NCBI RefSeq assembly: GCF_900114375.1
Contig: NZ_FOSV01000023.1
Coordinates: forward strand, 1-64,000
Length of the DNA: 64,000 nucleotides
Reading direction: 5' to 3'
Origin: Methylorubrum salsuginis
Lineage (GTDB): Bacteria > Pseudomonadota > Alphaproteobacteria > Rhizobiales > Beijerinckiaceae
Numbering within the stretch: position 1 is the first letter of the stretch; the number at the start of each line of letters is the position of its first letter. The notes below the pieces were generated by a model. It searched no databases. It was given only the letters and a program-made list of their open reading frames with translations, and was not told where the DNA came from. Position numbers and translations under genes: made by a program. Of the stretch, positions 1 to 7,396 are shown piece by piece.

Positions 1-1259
1 CCTACTGGTCGATCGCCACCACGGTGCGCACCGACAACGCCTCGCTGTCGGCCGTGAAGGACTCCCTCGGCCTCGGCTCCTCGGCGGTCGACACCGCCTA
101 TAACGGCCTGAACTCGGTCCTGTCCGACCTGCAGAACATGCGCGCCAAGCTGCAGACCGCGCTGCAGCCGGGCGTGGACCGCGCCAAGGTCCAGACCGAG
201 ATCAAGGCGATCCAGGACAAGATGCGCTCGACCGCAGATTCCTCGACCTCCTCGGGCCAGAACTGGCTCTCGGTCGATTCCTCGGCCACCAACACCGCCT
301 ACCAGGCGACCCAGAACGTGGTCGCCGGTTTCTCGCGGGCGACGTCGGGCACCGTCTCGTTCTCGATGATCGGCGTCGACGTGAACGCGATCAAGCTCTA
401 CGACGTGAACGCGGCCACCATCACCACCCCGGCGACCTCCGGCCAGGTGTTCGGCTCGACCTCGCTCACCGGCACGACCGCCTTCACCGGCGGCACGGCG
501 AACTTCAGCGGCACCAACGAGGTCAGCTTCACGCTCTCGCTCGCCGACGGCTCGACCGCCGACATCCTGATCAACAAGACCACGATGGCGTCCGCGGCCG
601 CCGACCTGACCAAGGTGACGACGCAGGACTTCCTCGACGCGATCAACAACCAGATCGCCGCCGACACCGCCGCCACGCCGCTCGCCGGCAAGGTGAGCGC
701 CTCCCTCGACACCGCGGGCCGCCTGACCTTCAAGACCACGGCGACCGGCGCGGCCACCAACGCCCAGGTCACGATCCAGAACCTGGCGGCGAGCGGCTCC
801 AACGTCCTGGTCGATGTCGGCTTCGGCACGGGCACGGCGGCGACCGACGCCCGCACCGGCAAGGGCTCGGCGGCCGGCACCGCCGCCGGCAAGGGCATCC
901 TCGACACGGTCGATGGCGGCACCACCTTCTCGATCGCCACGGTCAACATCTCGAACCTCGTCGGCACCGCGGGCGATACGGCGCTCAGCGCCATCATCAC
1001 CCAGGTCGAGAAGGCGATCGCCAAGGTCACCGACGCCGGCACCAAGCTCGGCGCCAACAAGACCCAGATCGACGGCCAAAAAACCTTCGTCGACACCCTG
1101 ATGAAGGCCAACGACCGCACCATCGGCATCCTGGTCGACGCCGACATCGAGGAAGAATCGACCAAGCTGAAGGCGCTCCAGACGCAGCAGCAGCTCGCCG
1201 TCCAGGCGCTCTCGATCGCCAACTCGTCCAGCCAGAACGTGCTCTCGCTGTTCCGCTAA
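1..1259 (+). CDS. flagellin, 5'-truncated by the window edge
   Basis: Flagellin, the secreted subunit of the flagellar filament. The reading frame is already open at base 3 (YWSIATT...), so the N-terminal D0 start lies outside the window and the GTG at 24 is not a real start. The N-terminal D1 helix (SLGLGSSAVDTAY, then a QNMRAKLQTAL stretch), a long Thr/Ala/Gly-rich variable middle, and the C-terminal helix ending SSSQNVLSLFR are all visible; the last segment is the classic flagellin polymerisation end. The TAA stop at 1257-1259 is followed within 10 bases by a strong hairpin terminator. Flagellins of this length are usual in Methylobacterium. Identity is firm; which paralogue it is cannot be told. 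Confidence 0.93.
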   Translation, partial: YWSIATTVRTDNASLSAVKDSLGLGSSAVDTAYNGLNSVLSDLQNMRAKLQTALQPGVDRAKVQTEIKAIQDKMRSTADSSTSSGQNWLSVDSSATNTAYQATQNVVAGFSRATSGTVSFSMIGVDVNAIKLYDVNAATITTPATSGQVFGSTSLTGTTAFTGGTANFSGTNEVSFTLSLADGSTADILINKTTMASAAADLTKVTTQDFLDAINNQIAADTAATPLAGKVSASLDTAGRLTFKTTATGAATNAQVTIQNLAASGSNVLVDVGFGTGTAATDARTGKGSAAGTAAGKGILDTVDGGTTFSIATVNISNLVGTAGDTALSAIITQVEKAIAKVTDAGTKLGANKTQIDGQKTFVDTLMKANDRTIGILVDADIEEESTKLKALQTQQQLAVQALSIANSSSQNVLSLFR

Positions 1260-1268
1260 GCCTCGACC

Positions 1269-1295
1269 CCCGGCCGCTCCGGCGGCCGGGTTCTT
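1269..1295 (+). terminator. Rho-independent terminator of the flagellin gene
   Basis: An 8-bp perfect stem CCCGGCCG / CGGCCGGG (1269-1276 and 1283-1290) with a 6-base loop is followed by TTCTT. It starts 9 bases after the flagellin stop. Confidence 0.8.
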
Positions 1296-1523
1296 GTCCG
1301 CCATCGATCAGGGCCGCTCCCGGCATGGGCGCGGCCCATTTTCGTCGTCCGGTGGGGCGCTGGCCTCAAAAGTTTTGGTACGCTCAGTCGATGCCGCCCG
1401 CGTCGGGGTCGCAGACAGGCGCGGCCTTATGAAGGAGATGCACCAAGGTAGCGGCAGTGGCCGCGTAGGGCATTTGACCGGCCTGTAGCGCGTGCTACGA
1501 CTCACCCAACCTAAGGGTGAGCA

Positions 1524-2452
1524 ATGCCCGTTGATACTCTGAGCCTGTATCTTGATCTCGAAGAGGGGCAAAAGGCCGATCTAGAGGTAGCTTCACGTGC
1601 TGCGATTGCTTTTGCGGAGGCCGTGAGAGAAATCGCAGCGTTCGTTGATCCGTTCAGCGATGTTAAAGTAGAGTTGATCGGAACGACTGAGGGAAGTATC
1701 TCGTTTGATACGAAAATTAGATTCAGAACCGCGAGCGGTACGAAAGAGATTACGCTATATGCTCTTGTGATAGTGTGTATGATCTACCTCGGCTCCCATA
1801 TCGGCGATTTTCTAATAGAAAAGGGCCTTGGAAAAGTTTGGGAACAGGTTTTTGTCGACGAAACAAAGAAACTCACGCAAGCAGAGATAGATGAGGTGGC
1901 ACGGACTGTTGTGCAGGCCATTGATGCTCGGGCAGGTGAAAGGCAAGCAAAGTCGATTTATTCGGAGCTTGAAAAGGACCAGTCTGTAAAAGGCGTTGGG
2001 CTTACCACTGAGCCAGGAGTGAAACCCCGCATCATTGTTCCAAGTTTTGAGTTTCTTAAGCGTAGCGGAGCCGAAAGATTCCCTGAGCCTGTTGAAAAGA
2101 AGAGGAAAGTTAAGGAGACGAAAAATGTAGTGCTGGTTAGCCCGGTCTTACAGCACGACCGAAAGAGACGCTGGAAGTTTCGCCTTGGTGATCACGAGTT
2201 TGGCGCACCAATAAAAGATGAATACTTTCTTGACGCTGTTTTTCAGGAAAGCATCCCATCCTTTTGAAGGGCAATATCCAGATGAAGGTTCGTATTGAGA
2301 TAAACGAAGAATATATAAATGGCGTTTGGGTGCCAAAGGAGTACACTATATGGCAAGTTATTGGTGTGCCTGGGCAATACCAAGGGCCGCAGCAGTCATT
2401 GCTTTTCGATGAGCACCCACAAGCAACCAATAAATACAGAAAGAGCCAATAA
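1524..2452 (+). pseudogene. uncharacterised membrane-anchored protein, apparent single-base frameshift near the 3' end
   Basis: The ATG at 1524 follows an AAGGGTGAG ribosome site and reads 247 residues to a TGA at 2265-2267. A second frame begins at 2264 and reads to 2452. If one extra T is restored in the TTTT run at 2262-2265, the two frames join as ...SIPSFLKGNIQMKVR..., and the added part (VRIEINEEYINGVW...) looks like the natural continuation of the C-terminal beta-rich domain (RRWKFRLGDHEFGAPI...). The N-terminal 70 residues look like a soluble alpha/beta domain; one hydrophobic helix lies at about 75-92 (TLYALVIVCMIYLGS), then a charged helical region. Composition is clearly AT-richer than the neighbours, suggesting transfer. 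Function is unknown. It could be a true mutation or a base-calling error; without the repair it is a 247-residue protein. Confidence 0.6.
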
Positions 2453-2563
2453 TATTGCCGCCAACGGACTGTAGGAGCGCGCCCAGTAAAGGGCAGCAAT
2501 CAGCACGCCGCTTGCTAGGGCGGCGATCGCGTAAGAGCCAAGCTTTCCCTGTCTTGTAAACAC
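2396..2563 (-). CDS. small two-helix membrane protein
   Basis: A 55-residue frame begins with GTG at 2563 and ends with TGA at 2396-2398. It is compact and protein-like: a short basic N-terminus (VFTRQGK), helix one from about residue 9 to 27 (SYAIAALASGVLIAALYW), a short polar turn (ARSYSP), and helix two at 34-52 (LAAILLALSVFIGCLW), ending IEKQ. The start lies 10 bases after the stop of the DUF6471 gene on the same strand, so the two may be co-transcribed; a CTG one codon upstream is the only other start before a TAA. Its 3' end overlaps the plus-strand frameshifted gene by 57 bp in convergent orientation. Function unknown. No strong ribosome site is visible, which keeps confidence moderate. 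Confidence 0.5.
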   Translation of the reverse strand: MFTRQGKLGSYAIAALASGVLIAALYWARSYSPLAAILLALSVFIGCLWVLIEKQ

Positions 2564-2573
2564 CAGTAGATAA

Positions 2574-2888
2574 CTAAGAGATTATAATATAAAAGTCAAG
2601 CGTGACATTTATGCATTTAATTGCGGCCAAGCAGTGAAGCAAGAAATTGGTCGTAAATCCGCCGCGGCCTATCTTATTCGCAATATTTTGCTCGCTATCT
2701 TCGGCGCTGAGCTCGCCGAGCTTTTCGGCAAGCTGGGTGTAGCTCACACCGTTTCGCTTTAACACGGCCTTCAAGAAGATCTTGCGCGGCCCTTGTTCGT
2801 CGTCCTCCGGGACCACCGGCCCGGCGGTCGCCGAACGGATCGGCCGGTCGTGCCGCGGCGGTTCGGGTATCGAACCGCGCCGGCGCAT
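2574..2888 (-). CDS. DUF6471 domain protein
   Basis: A 104-residue protein. Residues about 35-95 match what I know of DUF6471: KIFLKAVLKRNGVSYTQLAEKL, then EQNIANKIGRGGFTTNFLLHCLAAI. The fold resembles a small lambda-repressor-like helix-turn-helix (TQLAEKL as the first helices, IANKIGRGGF as recognition part), so DNA binding is plausible but unproven. The N-terminal 30 residues (RRRGSIPEPPRHDR...) are Pro/Arg-rich and the start codon is uncertain; a later start would lose only this tail. The 3' half is AT-rich like the adjacent patch. The 55-residue membrane protein gene follows 10 bases downstream. DUF6471 genes commonly sit at the edges of integrated elements, which suits this location. 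Confidence 0.75.
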   Translation of the reverse strand: MRRRGSIPEPPRHDRPIRSATAGPVVPEDDEQGPRKIFLKAVLKRNGVSYTQLAEKLGELSAEDSEQNIANKIGRGGFTTNFLLHCLAAIKCINVTLDFYIIIS

Positions 2889-2962
2889 CGTATCGGCTGT
2901 CCAACGTCCAGATTTCGACCGCTGGATGCAGCCCTTCCCAAGCTAAACAAGCAGAAAAATCC

Positions 2963-2988
2963 CGGAACCGTTTTTCGGAGCCGCAAGT
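2963..2988 (+). promoter_or_regulatory. candidate EcfG-type general stress promoter
   Basis: GGAAC at 2963-2967 and GTT at 2986-2988 are spaced as in GGAAC-N17-aGTT, one base from the EcfG consensus GGAAC-N16/17-CGTT. A start of transcription near 2995 would leave a short leader before the ribosome site GGGAG (3015-3019) and the ATG at 3027. Confidence 0.4.
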
Positions 2989-3026
2989 TCTTCGCCACAT
3001 CGATAACAAATCTCGGGAGTACGCTC

Positions 3027-3266
3027 ATGCGCAATCATTTGATGGCCGCGGCCGGCCTGCTGACGCTCGTCTGTGGCGCCAATACTGCCCGGGCCGAAGA
3101 AACCGTGATCCGCAGCGAGACCCGGCCGGACGTGTCGGTCGAGCGCCGCGAGGGCGTGGTCGAGCACCGCGAGGTCACCACCGGCAGCGTCGATTGCGGC
3201 TCCAAGACCGTCCACAAGGAGGACGGCGCCGGCAATTCCAAGACCGTTCACAAGGAAGGCTGCTGA
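3027..3266 (+). CDS. small exported protein with a VHKE repeat
   Basis: A 79-residue protein. The start at ATG 3027 is set by GGGAG at 3015-3019 and by the signal peptide that follows (RNHLMAAAGLLTLVCGANTARA, cleavage before EETV). The mature part is short and charged: an EETVIRSETRPDVSVERREGVVEHREVTTGS stretch split into acidic and basic runs, then two copies of SKTVHKE (SKTVHKEDGAGN and SKTVHKEGC) and two cysteines (one before the first repeat, one as the last residue). No enzyme motif is visible. A longer upstream frame exists but lacks any ribosome site. The EcfG-like promoter and export signal suggest an envelope stress protein, but its role is unknown. Confidence 0.7.
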   Translation: MRNHLMAAAGLLTLVCGANTARAEETVIRSETRPDVSVERREGVVEHREVTTGSVDCGSKTVHKEDGAGNSKTVHKEGC

Positions 3267-3299
3267 ACCCGGTCCCGCATCCCGACAGAGGAGAGAGCG

Positions 3300-3716
3300 A
3301 TGACGAACAAGTTCTGGCTCGCAACAGTCACCGCCTCGCTGCTGGCGCTGCCGGCGGCCGCACAGGCCCAGGGCACGATCCGCGGTGCGGCCGAGGGGGC
3401 CGAGGCGGGTGCGGCCGCGGCGGGTCCGGTCGGCGGCGTGGTCGGCGGGGCCGTCGGCGCCGCGACCGGCACGGTCGGGGGCATCCTAGGGGTCGACGAC
3501 CGCCCGCGCTTCCGCTCCTACGTGCGCGAGCGCAACGTCCGCTCCTACGATTACGACGGCCGCGTCGCGGTCGGCTCGACGCTGCCGGCGAGCGGCGTGA
3601 CCTATTACGACGTGCCGAGCGAGTACCGGGTGAAGCCGGGCTACCGCTACACCGTGGTCAACCGGCAGCCGGTGCTGGTCGACGGCAGCCACCGCATCGT
3701 CGAGGTTCTGGACTGA
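3300..3716 (+). CDS. DUF1236-type exported protein
   Basis: A 138-residue exported protein with signal peptide TNKFWLATVTASLLALPAAAQAQ. After it comes a Gly/Ala-rich low-complexity segment (residues about 25-62, GAAEGAEAGAAAAGPVGG...) of the glycine-zipper kind, then a C-terminal module ending EYRVKPGYRYTVVNRQPVLVDGSHRIVEVLD, which matches DUF1236 (YRYxVVNxxxVLVDxxxRRIVEV). The ribosome site GAGGAGAGAG lies just before ATG 3300. It follows the VHKE-repeat gene by 33 bases and probably shares its transcript. DUF1236 proteins are common in Rhizobiales and of unknown function; a cell-surface or periplasmic site is likely. Confidence 0.8.
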   Translation: MTNKFWLATVTASLLALPAAAQAQGTIRGAAEGAEAGAAAAGPVGGVVGGAVGAATGTVGGILGVDDRPRFRSYVRERNVRSYDYDGRVAVGSTLPASGVTYYDVPSEYRVKPGYRYTVVNRQPVLVDGSHRIVEVLD

Positions 3717-3722
3717 CGCTCA

Positions 3723-3753
3723 CGCCCCCGGCCCGTCCCGGCCGGGGGCGCTT
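3723..3753 (+). terminator. hairpin terminator after the DUF1236 gene
   Basis: A perfect 11-bp stem CGCCCCCGGCC / GGCCGGGGGCG (3723-3733 and 3740-3750) with a 6-base loop begins 7 bases after the stop. The T-tract is poor (CTT), so termination may be weak. Confidence 0.6.
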
Positions 3754-3786
3754 GACATCGCCGGCGCTCCGGCGGCTTGAGGCGTC

Positions 3787-4911
3787 ATGTCCGACAGCCT
3801 CGACGCTTTCGCCACTGACAAACTCGCCGGCCTCGACGCGGCGGCGCTCCGCCGCCGGCTCGTGCCGACCGCGCGCGGTCCCGCGGCCTCCGCCGAGCGG
3901 GGCGGGCGCAGCCTCGTGTCGTTCTCCTGCAACGACTATCTCGGCCTCTCCCACGATCCGCGGGTGATCGCCGCCGCCGCCGAGGCGCTCGCCCGTTACG
4001 GCGCCGGGGCCGGGGCCTCGCAACTCGTCACCGGCCATTCGCCGCCGCTCGCCGCGCTCGAAGCCCGGCTCGCCCGGCACAAGGGCAAGGACGCGGCGCT
4101 GGTGTTCGGCTCCGGCTATCTGGCCAATCTCGGCATCACCCCGGCTTTGGTCGGCCCCGGCGACCTGATCCTGATCGACGAACTCGGCCATTCCTGCCTG
4201 TTCGCGGGCGCGCGGATGTCGGGGGCGCAGATTCGCACCTTTCCGCACAATCGAATCGAGCAGCTTCGGGCAGACTTACGTGATGATCGCGGCGCGGCCC
4301 GGCGCGCCCTGATCCTCACCGAGCGCATCTTCAGCATGGACGGCGACCGGGCGCCGCTGCCCGAAATCCTGGAGATCGCGGAGGCCTACGACGCCTGGAC
4401 CCTGGTCGACGACGCCCACGGCCTCGGCGTGGTCGCGCCCGGCGCCCGGGCCCCGCTGGAGATGGGCACGCTGTCGAAGACGCTCGGCTCCTACGGCGGC
4501 TATCTCTGCGCCTCGCGCCCCGTCATCGACCTCCTGACGAGCCGCGCCCGCAGCCTCGTCTACACCACCGGCCTGCCCCCGGCCTCCGCGGCCGCCGCTT
4601 TGGCCGCGCTCGACATCGTCGAGACCGAGCCGGCGCTCGCCGCCCGGCCGCTGGCGCTCGCCCGCCGCTTCACCGCCCGGCTCGGATTGCCGCCGGCGCA
4701 GAGCCCGGTCGTGCCGGTGCTGGTCGGCGCGGCCGAGGCGGCGCTCACGCTCTCCAAGGCCTTGGAGGAACGCGGCTTTCTCGTCGTGGCGATCCGCCCG
4801 CCGACGGTGGCGCCGGGCACCGCCCGCCTGCGGGTCGCCTTCTCGGCGGCCCATGCCGAGGCGCAGGTCGATGCGCTCGCCGACGCGTTGACCGAATCGA
4901 TGCCGCGATAA
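3787..4911 (+). CDS. bioF: 8-amino-7-oxononanoate synthase
   Basis: BioF condenses pimeloyl-ACP (or pimeloyl-CoA) with L-alanine, releasing CO2, in the pyridoxal-phosphate-dependent first step of the biotin ring pathway. The 374-residue length is usual. Visible marks of the alpha-oxoamine synthase family are SCNDYLGLS (about 48), GAGASQLVTGH (about 77-87), the cofactor-stacking DDAHGLG with His211, and the Schiff-base lysine 231 in GTLSKTLGSYGGY. HemA at 48900 belongs to the same family but has different acyl-pocket residues, and the GASQLVTG and SKTLGSYGG context favours BioF. No other bio genes are nearby. Its TAA stop ends exactly where the stop of the opposing catalase-family gene begins (4912). 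Confidence 0.9.
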   Translation: MSDSLDAFATDKLAGLDAAALRRRLVPTARGPAASAERGGRSLVSFSCNDYLGLSHDPRVIAAAAEALARYGAGAGASQLVTGHSPPLAALEARLARHKGKDAALVFGSGYLANLGITPALVGPGDLILIDELGHSCLFAGARMSGAQIRTFPHNRIEQLRADLRDDRGAARRALILTERIFSMDGDRAPLPEILEIAEAYDAWTLVDDAHGLGVVAPGARAPLEMGTLSKTLGSYGGYLCASRPVIDLLTSRARSLVYTTGLPPASAAAALAALDIVETEPALAARPLALARRFTARLGLPPAQSPVVPVLVGAAEAALTLSKALEERGFLVVAIRPPTVAPGTARLRVAFSAAHAEAQVDALADALTESMPR

Positions 4912-5982
4912 CTACCGCCCCGGCTCGTGGATCGGGCAGCCATTGTGCTCGGCGCGAAACCCCGCGGAGGCCGGGTAGGCGGCCCGCCGCGCCCGCATGA
5001 TCGCGCCGAGCGGGCGGTGGGCCTCGATCCCGTGCCAGGGGTTGAAGGCAAGGCCGTCGTCGATGCGGTGCTGCTTCTCCTCGCTCCAGGCATCCTGGCG
5101 TGGCACCGTGAGGCGCGCCACCGCGACGTAGGGGCTCTCGTCCTCCGGCCATGGCACCGAGGCGTCCTCGACCGGCATGCTCTCGTCGTTCGTGCGCAGC
5201 TGCGCCCGCAGCTCCCACACGCCCTCGTGCTCGGCGAAGAAAGCGGTCACCGCCTCGCGCAGGCCGTTCGGCTTGCCGTTGACGTTGAGGCTGGCACCCG
5301 TCAGCGCCGTCAGCTCGGGCGAGACGGGGGCGACCGCGACCTTGGCGACGTAATCGCCCCAGCGCACCGGCACCTGACTGAAGAAGGTCTCGCCGAGGAT
5401 GTGGGTCTCGGGGTGGCCGCCCATCGAGATCAGGGTCGGGCTCTTGGTGCCGACGCTCTCCAGCACGGTCTCGACGCCGCGCAGCACCGCCGAAAACGCC
5501 TTCTTGAACACCTGCGGTGTGTCGGTGGTGGCGGCGAGCAGCTTGAGGCTCTTGAGGAAGGCCGCGTCGTCCGGCGCCGTGAAGGCCGGGGCGTTGGCCA
5601 TCACGAAATCCTGCGTCGTCCCCTCGGCGGCGGGCAGCCGCTCCCCCTCGACGCCGACGAGTTTGAGCGCGAGGCCGCGTGGGGTCGAGACACTGTCGTC
5701 GAGGATGTCGCCGGGGTTGGTCGAGAACCGCAGGATCGCGTCGTAGGTGCGGGCTCGAGCGAAGGCACCCTGCGCCAGTTCGGGCGGGAGACCGGGCAGC
5801 ACCTCGATCTGACCGTCTAGCAGGCCGTGGCTCTTGGCATGGACGCCGCGCACCGCCCGACCGTAATCCGCGAAGGTGGTGGTCTGGATCTTGGCGAAGG
5901 TCGCCAGCATCTGGGCGTGGATGTCGTCCTCGTCGGTGCGCGGCTGTTCGACGGAGGGGTGGTAGGGGATCGGCGCGCTCAA
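4912..5982 (-). CDS. catalase-family protein (SrpA-like, catalase core)
   Basis: A 356-residue protein from the catalase-related group found in many proteobacteria. GRAVRGVHAKSHG (about 40-52), LRFSTNPGDILDDS (about 82-95), RGLALKLVGV and TQDFVMANAPAF are the catalase-core equivalents. The conserved distal histidine region (here VHAKSHG) and the RFS/NPG segment suggest haem binding, but classical catalases are longer, and peroxidase or lipid-peroxide activity is also possible. The TTG at 5982 is chosen as start because GGAG lies 7 bases upstream; an in-frame ATG at 6051 would add 23 residues (FQPRLGPACVSV...) with no good ribosome site. The chosen ribosome site is inside a hairpin (5988-6021). 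Confidence 0.72.
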   Translation of the reverse strand: MSAPIPYHPSVEQPRTDEDDIHAQMLATFAKIQTTTFADYGRAVRGVHAKSHGLLDGQIEVLPGLPPELAQGAFARARTYDAILRFSTNPGDILDDSVSTPRGLALKLVGVEGERLPAAEGTTQDFVMANAPAFTAPDDAAFLKSLKLLAATTDTPQVFKKAFSAVLRGVETVLESVGTKSPTLISMGGHPETHILGETFFSQVPVRWGDYVAKVAVAPVSPELTALTGASLNVNGKPNGLREAVTAFFAEHEGVWELRAQLRTNDESMPVEDASVPWPEDESPYVAVARLTVPRQDAWSEEKQHRIDDGLAFNPWHGIEAHRPLGAIMRARRAAYPASAGFRAEHNGCPIHEPGR

Positions 5983-5987
5983 ACCTT

Positions 5988-6021
5988 GTCTCCGTGGAGC
6001 CGGCGGCTCCCGGACGGAGAC
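5988..6021 (-). promoter_or_regulatory. hairpin covering the ribosome site of the catalase-family gene
   Basis: In the minus-strand RNA, GTCTCCGT pairs with ACGGAGAC, and an inner GGAGCC pairs with GGCTCC around a GCC loop; a 3-base bulge separates the two. The outer right arm contains the GGAG ribosome site for the TTG at 5982. It could be a translational switch or a weak terminator for the upstream batD operon. Confidence 0.5.
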
Positions 6022-6070
6022 GCATGCCGGACCCAACCGAGGCTGAAACATGGCCGTTCCGGCTGGCCGC

Positions 6071-7396
6071 TCACGCCTTCGCGAGCGGACCGTCGAGGGG
6101 GGCGAGCTTCGGCTCGGGCGCGAGCGGGCCGGCTACCGGGCGGCGCGGCCGGGTGAGTGCGGTCGCGAGCCGGGTGAGGTCGGGTGCGGAGGTTGGGCCT
6201 GCGCCGAACAGGTGGGCATCGAGGGTCTCGAGCCGCGCCGCGATCTCCGGGTCGTCCCGCCACAGGGCGGCGAGGTCGGGATGCGCCCGCGTCGCTTGCC
6301 CGAACGCGGCGCGGAAGGCGCGGGGGTCGTTCGCCGAGGCGGCGCGCTTGAGGGCGCGGGCTTCCCCCCGGTCGAGGCGCAGGCGCCCCTGGCCGGTGCC
6401 GTATCCGAGAAGCGCGAGCCCGAGGCCGAAGGCGGCCAGAGCCGCCGCCGCCAGCACCGGCCAGCCCGCAGGTGCCGGCGGCTTCAGGTCTCCCTCGCGA
6501 TCGGGCAGGCCGCCGCCGATCTGACGGGCCGGAATCTCGGCCTCGCGCATGGTGCGGGACACGGTGTCGAACCAGGGGATCTTGATGGCGTCGAGCGGGA
6601 TCACCTCGCGCACGCCGGGCTTCACGTCCCATTGGTAGGTCGCCCGGGCCACGGGCCCCGAGGGGGTGATCAGGGTCTCGCGCTTCACCGGACCGGCGAA
6701 GGTGACGATGCCGCGGGTGCGCATGACGGGGCGCGGCGGCAGGCCCTCGGCCAGCATGCCCTGAGCCTCCAGCACGACGATGCGCCGGGCGGTCTCGCCC
6801 ATCTTGATCGTCTCGGGGTCGGGGTCCCAGTGGTCGGTGATCGCCACGTCGCGGGCGGGCAGCCACCAGGGCTCGGCCACGTCCGGCCCGCCGGTCTCGC
6901 CGGTCCAGGTCGCGACCGGAAACGGCACGGCCTCGGAGCGCACGTCGATCTGCTTGCGCTCGCCGTTGTCGTTGATGGTCAGGCGGTGGACGAACGGGTC
7001 GATGGTGAAGGTGCCGGTGTGCTGCGGAAACACCGCGATGGTGCGCTCGAATTCCAGCGCCATCTGCCCGTCGGGCATCCGGGTGCGGCCCCAATGGTCG
7101 CGGCCGAGCTGCGTCCAGGAGAAGTTCACGAGCGCGGGCTGGCGCACCTCTTCGAGCAGGATCTGGGTGCGGTAGACCCCGCGCAGGCGCAGCAGCACCA
7201 TCTCGCGGGCATAGGCCGACCCGCCCGCGGGGAGTTCCGGGGTGACCGTGAAGGTGAGGTCGCCGGGCTCGATGGCGCGGGCGGGGGAGATCAGGCAGAG
7301 GACGGTCAGCAGAAGCGCCGCCGCCCATTCCCTGCCCCCTCTGCGGGGACGGTCTCCTGAGGCGCGCCTGAAAAAAAATCCCAAAAGAATCACCAC
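6071..7396 (-). CDS. BatD-like membrane protein
   Basis: A 441-residue membrane protein at the distal end of the MoxR/VWA operon. A basic start and hydrophobic helix (AAALLLTVLCLISPARA, about 24-40) act as signal peptide or anchor; the long periplasmic part (about 41-325) is beta-rich with repeated immunoglobulin-like segments (LTFTVTPELPAGGSAYAREMVLLRL..., GIVTFAGPVKRETLITPSG); a second helix lies near 322-345 (PVLAAAALAAFGLGLALLGYG), and the C-terminal 95 residues are cytoplasmic. This layout is that of BatD, which works with the VWA proteins BatA and BatB in cell-envelope stress tolerance or enzyme maturation. The gene overlaps the TPR gene by 7 bases (start GTG), so the two are translationally coupled. 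Confidence 0.75.
   Translation of the reverse strand: MVILLGFFFRRASGDRPRRGGREWAAALLLTVLCLISPARAIEPGDLTFTVTPELPAGGSAYAREMVLLRLRGVYRTQILLEEVRQPALVNFSWTQLGRDHWGRTRMPDGQMALEFERTIAVFPQHTGTFTIDPFVHRLTINDNGERKQIDVRSEAVPFPVATWTGETGGPDVAEPWWLPARDVAITDHWDPDPETIKMGETARRIVVLEAQGMLAEGLPPRPVMRTRGIVTFAGPVKRETLITPSGPVARATYQWDVKPGVREVIPLDAIKIPWFDTVSRTMREAEIPARQIGGGLPDREGDLKPPAPAGWPVLAAAALAAFGLGLALLGYGTGQGRLRLDRGEARALKRAASANDPRAFRAAFGQATRAHPDLAALWRDDPEIAARLETLDAHLFGAGPTSAPDLTRLATALTRPRRPVAGPLAPEPKLAPLDGPLAKA

Noticed and set aside
2137..2499. 120-codon minus-strand frame with Cys/Phe-rich sequence
   Set aside because: It is the shadow of the plus-strand gene and of the 55-residue membrane protein frame; no ribosome site.
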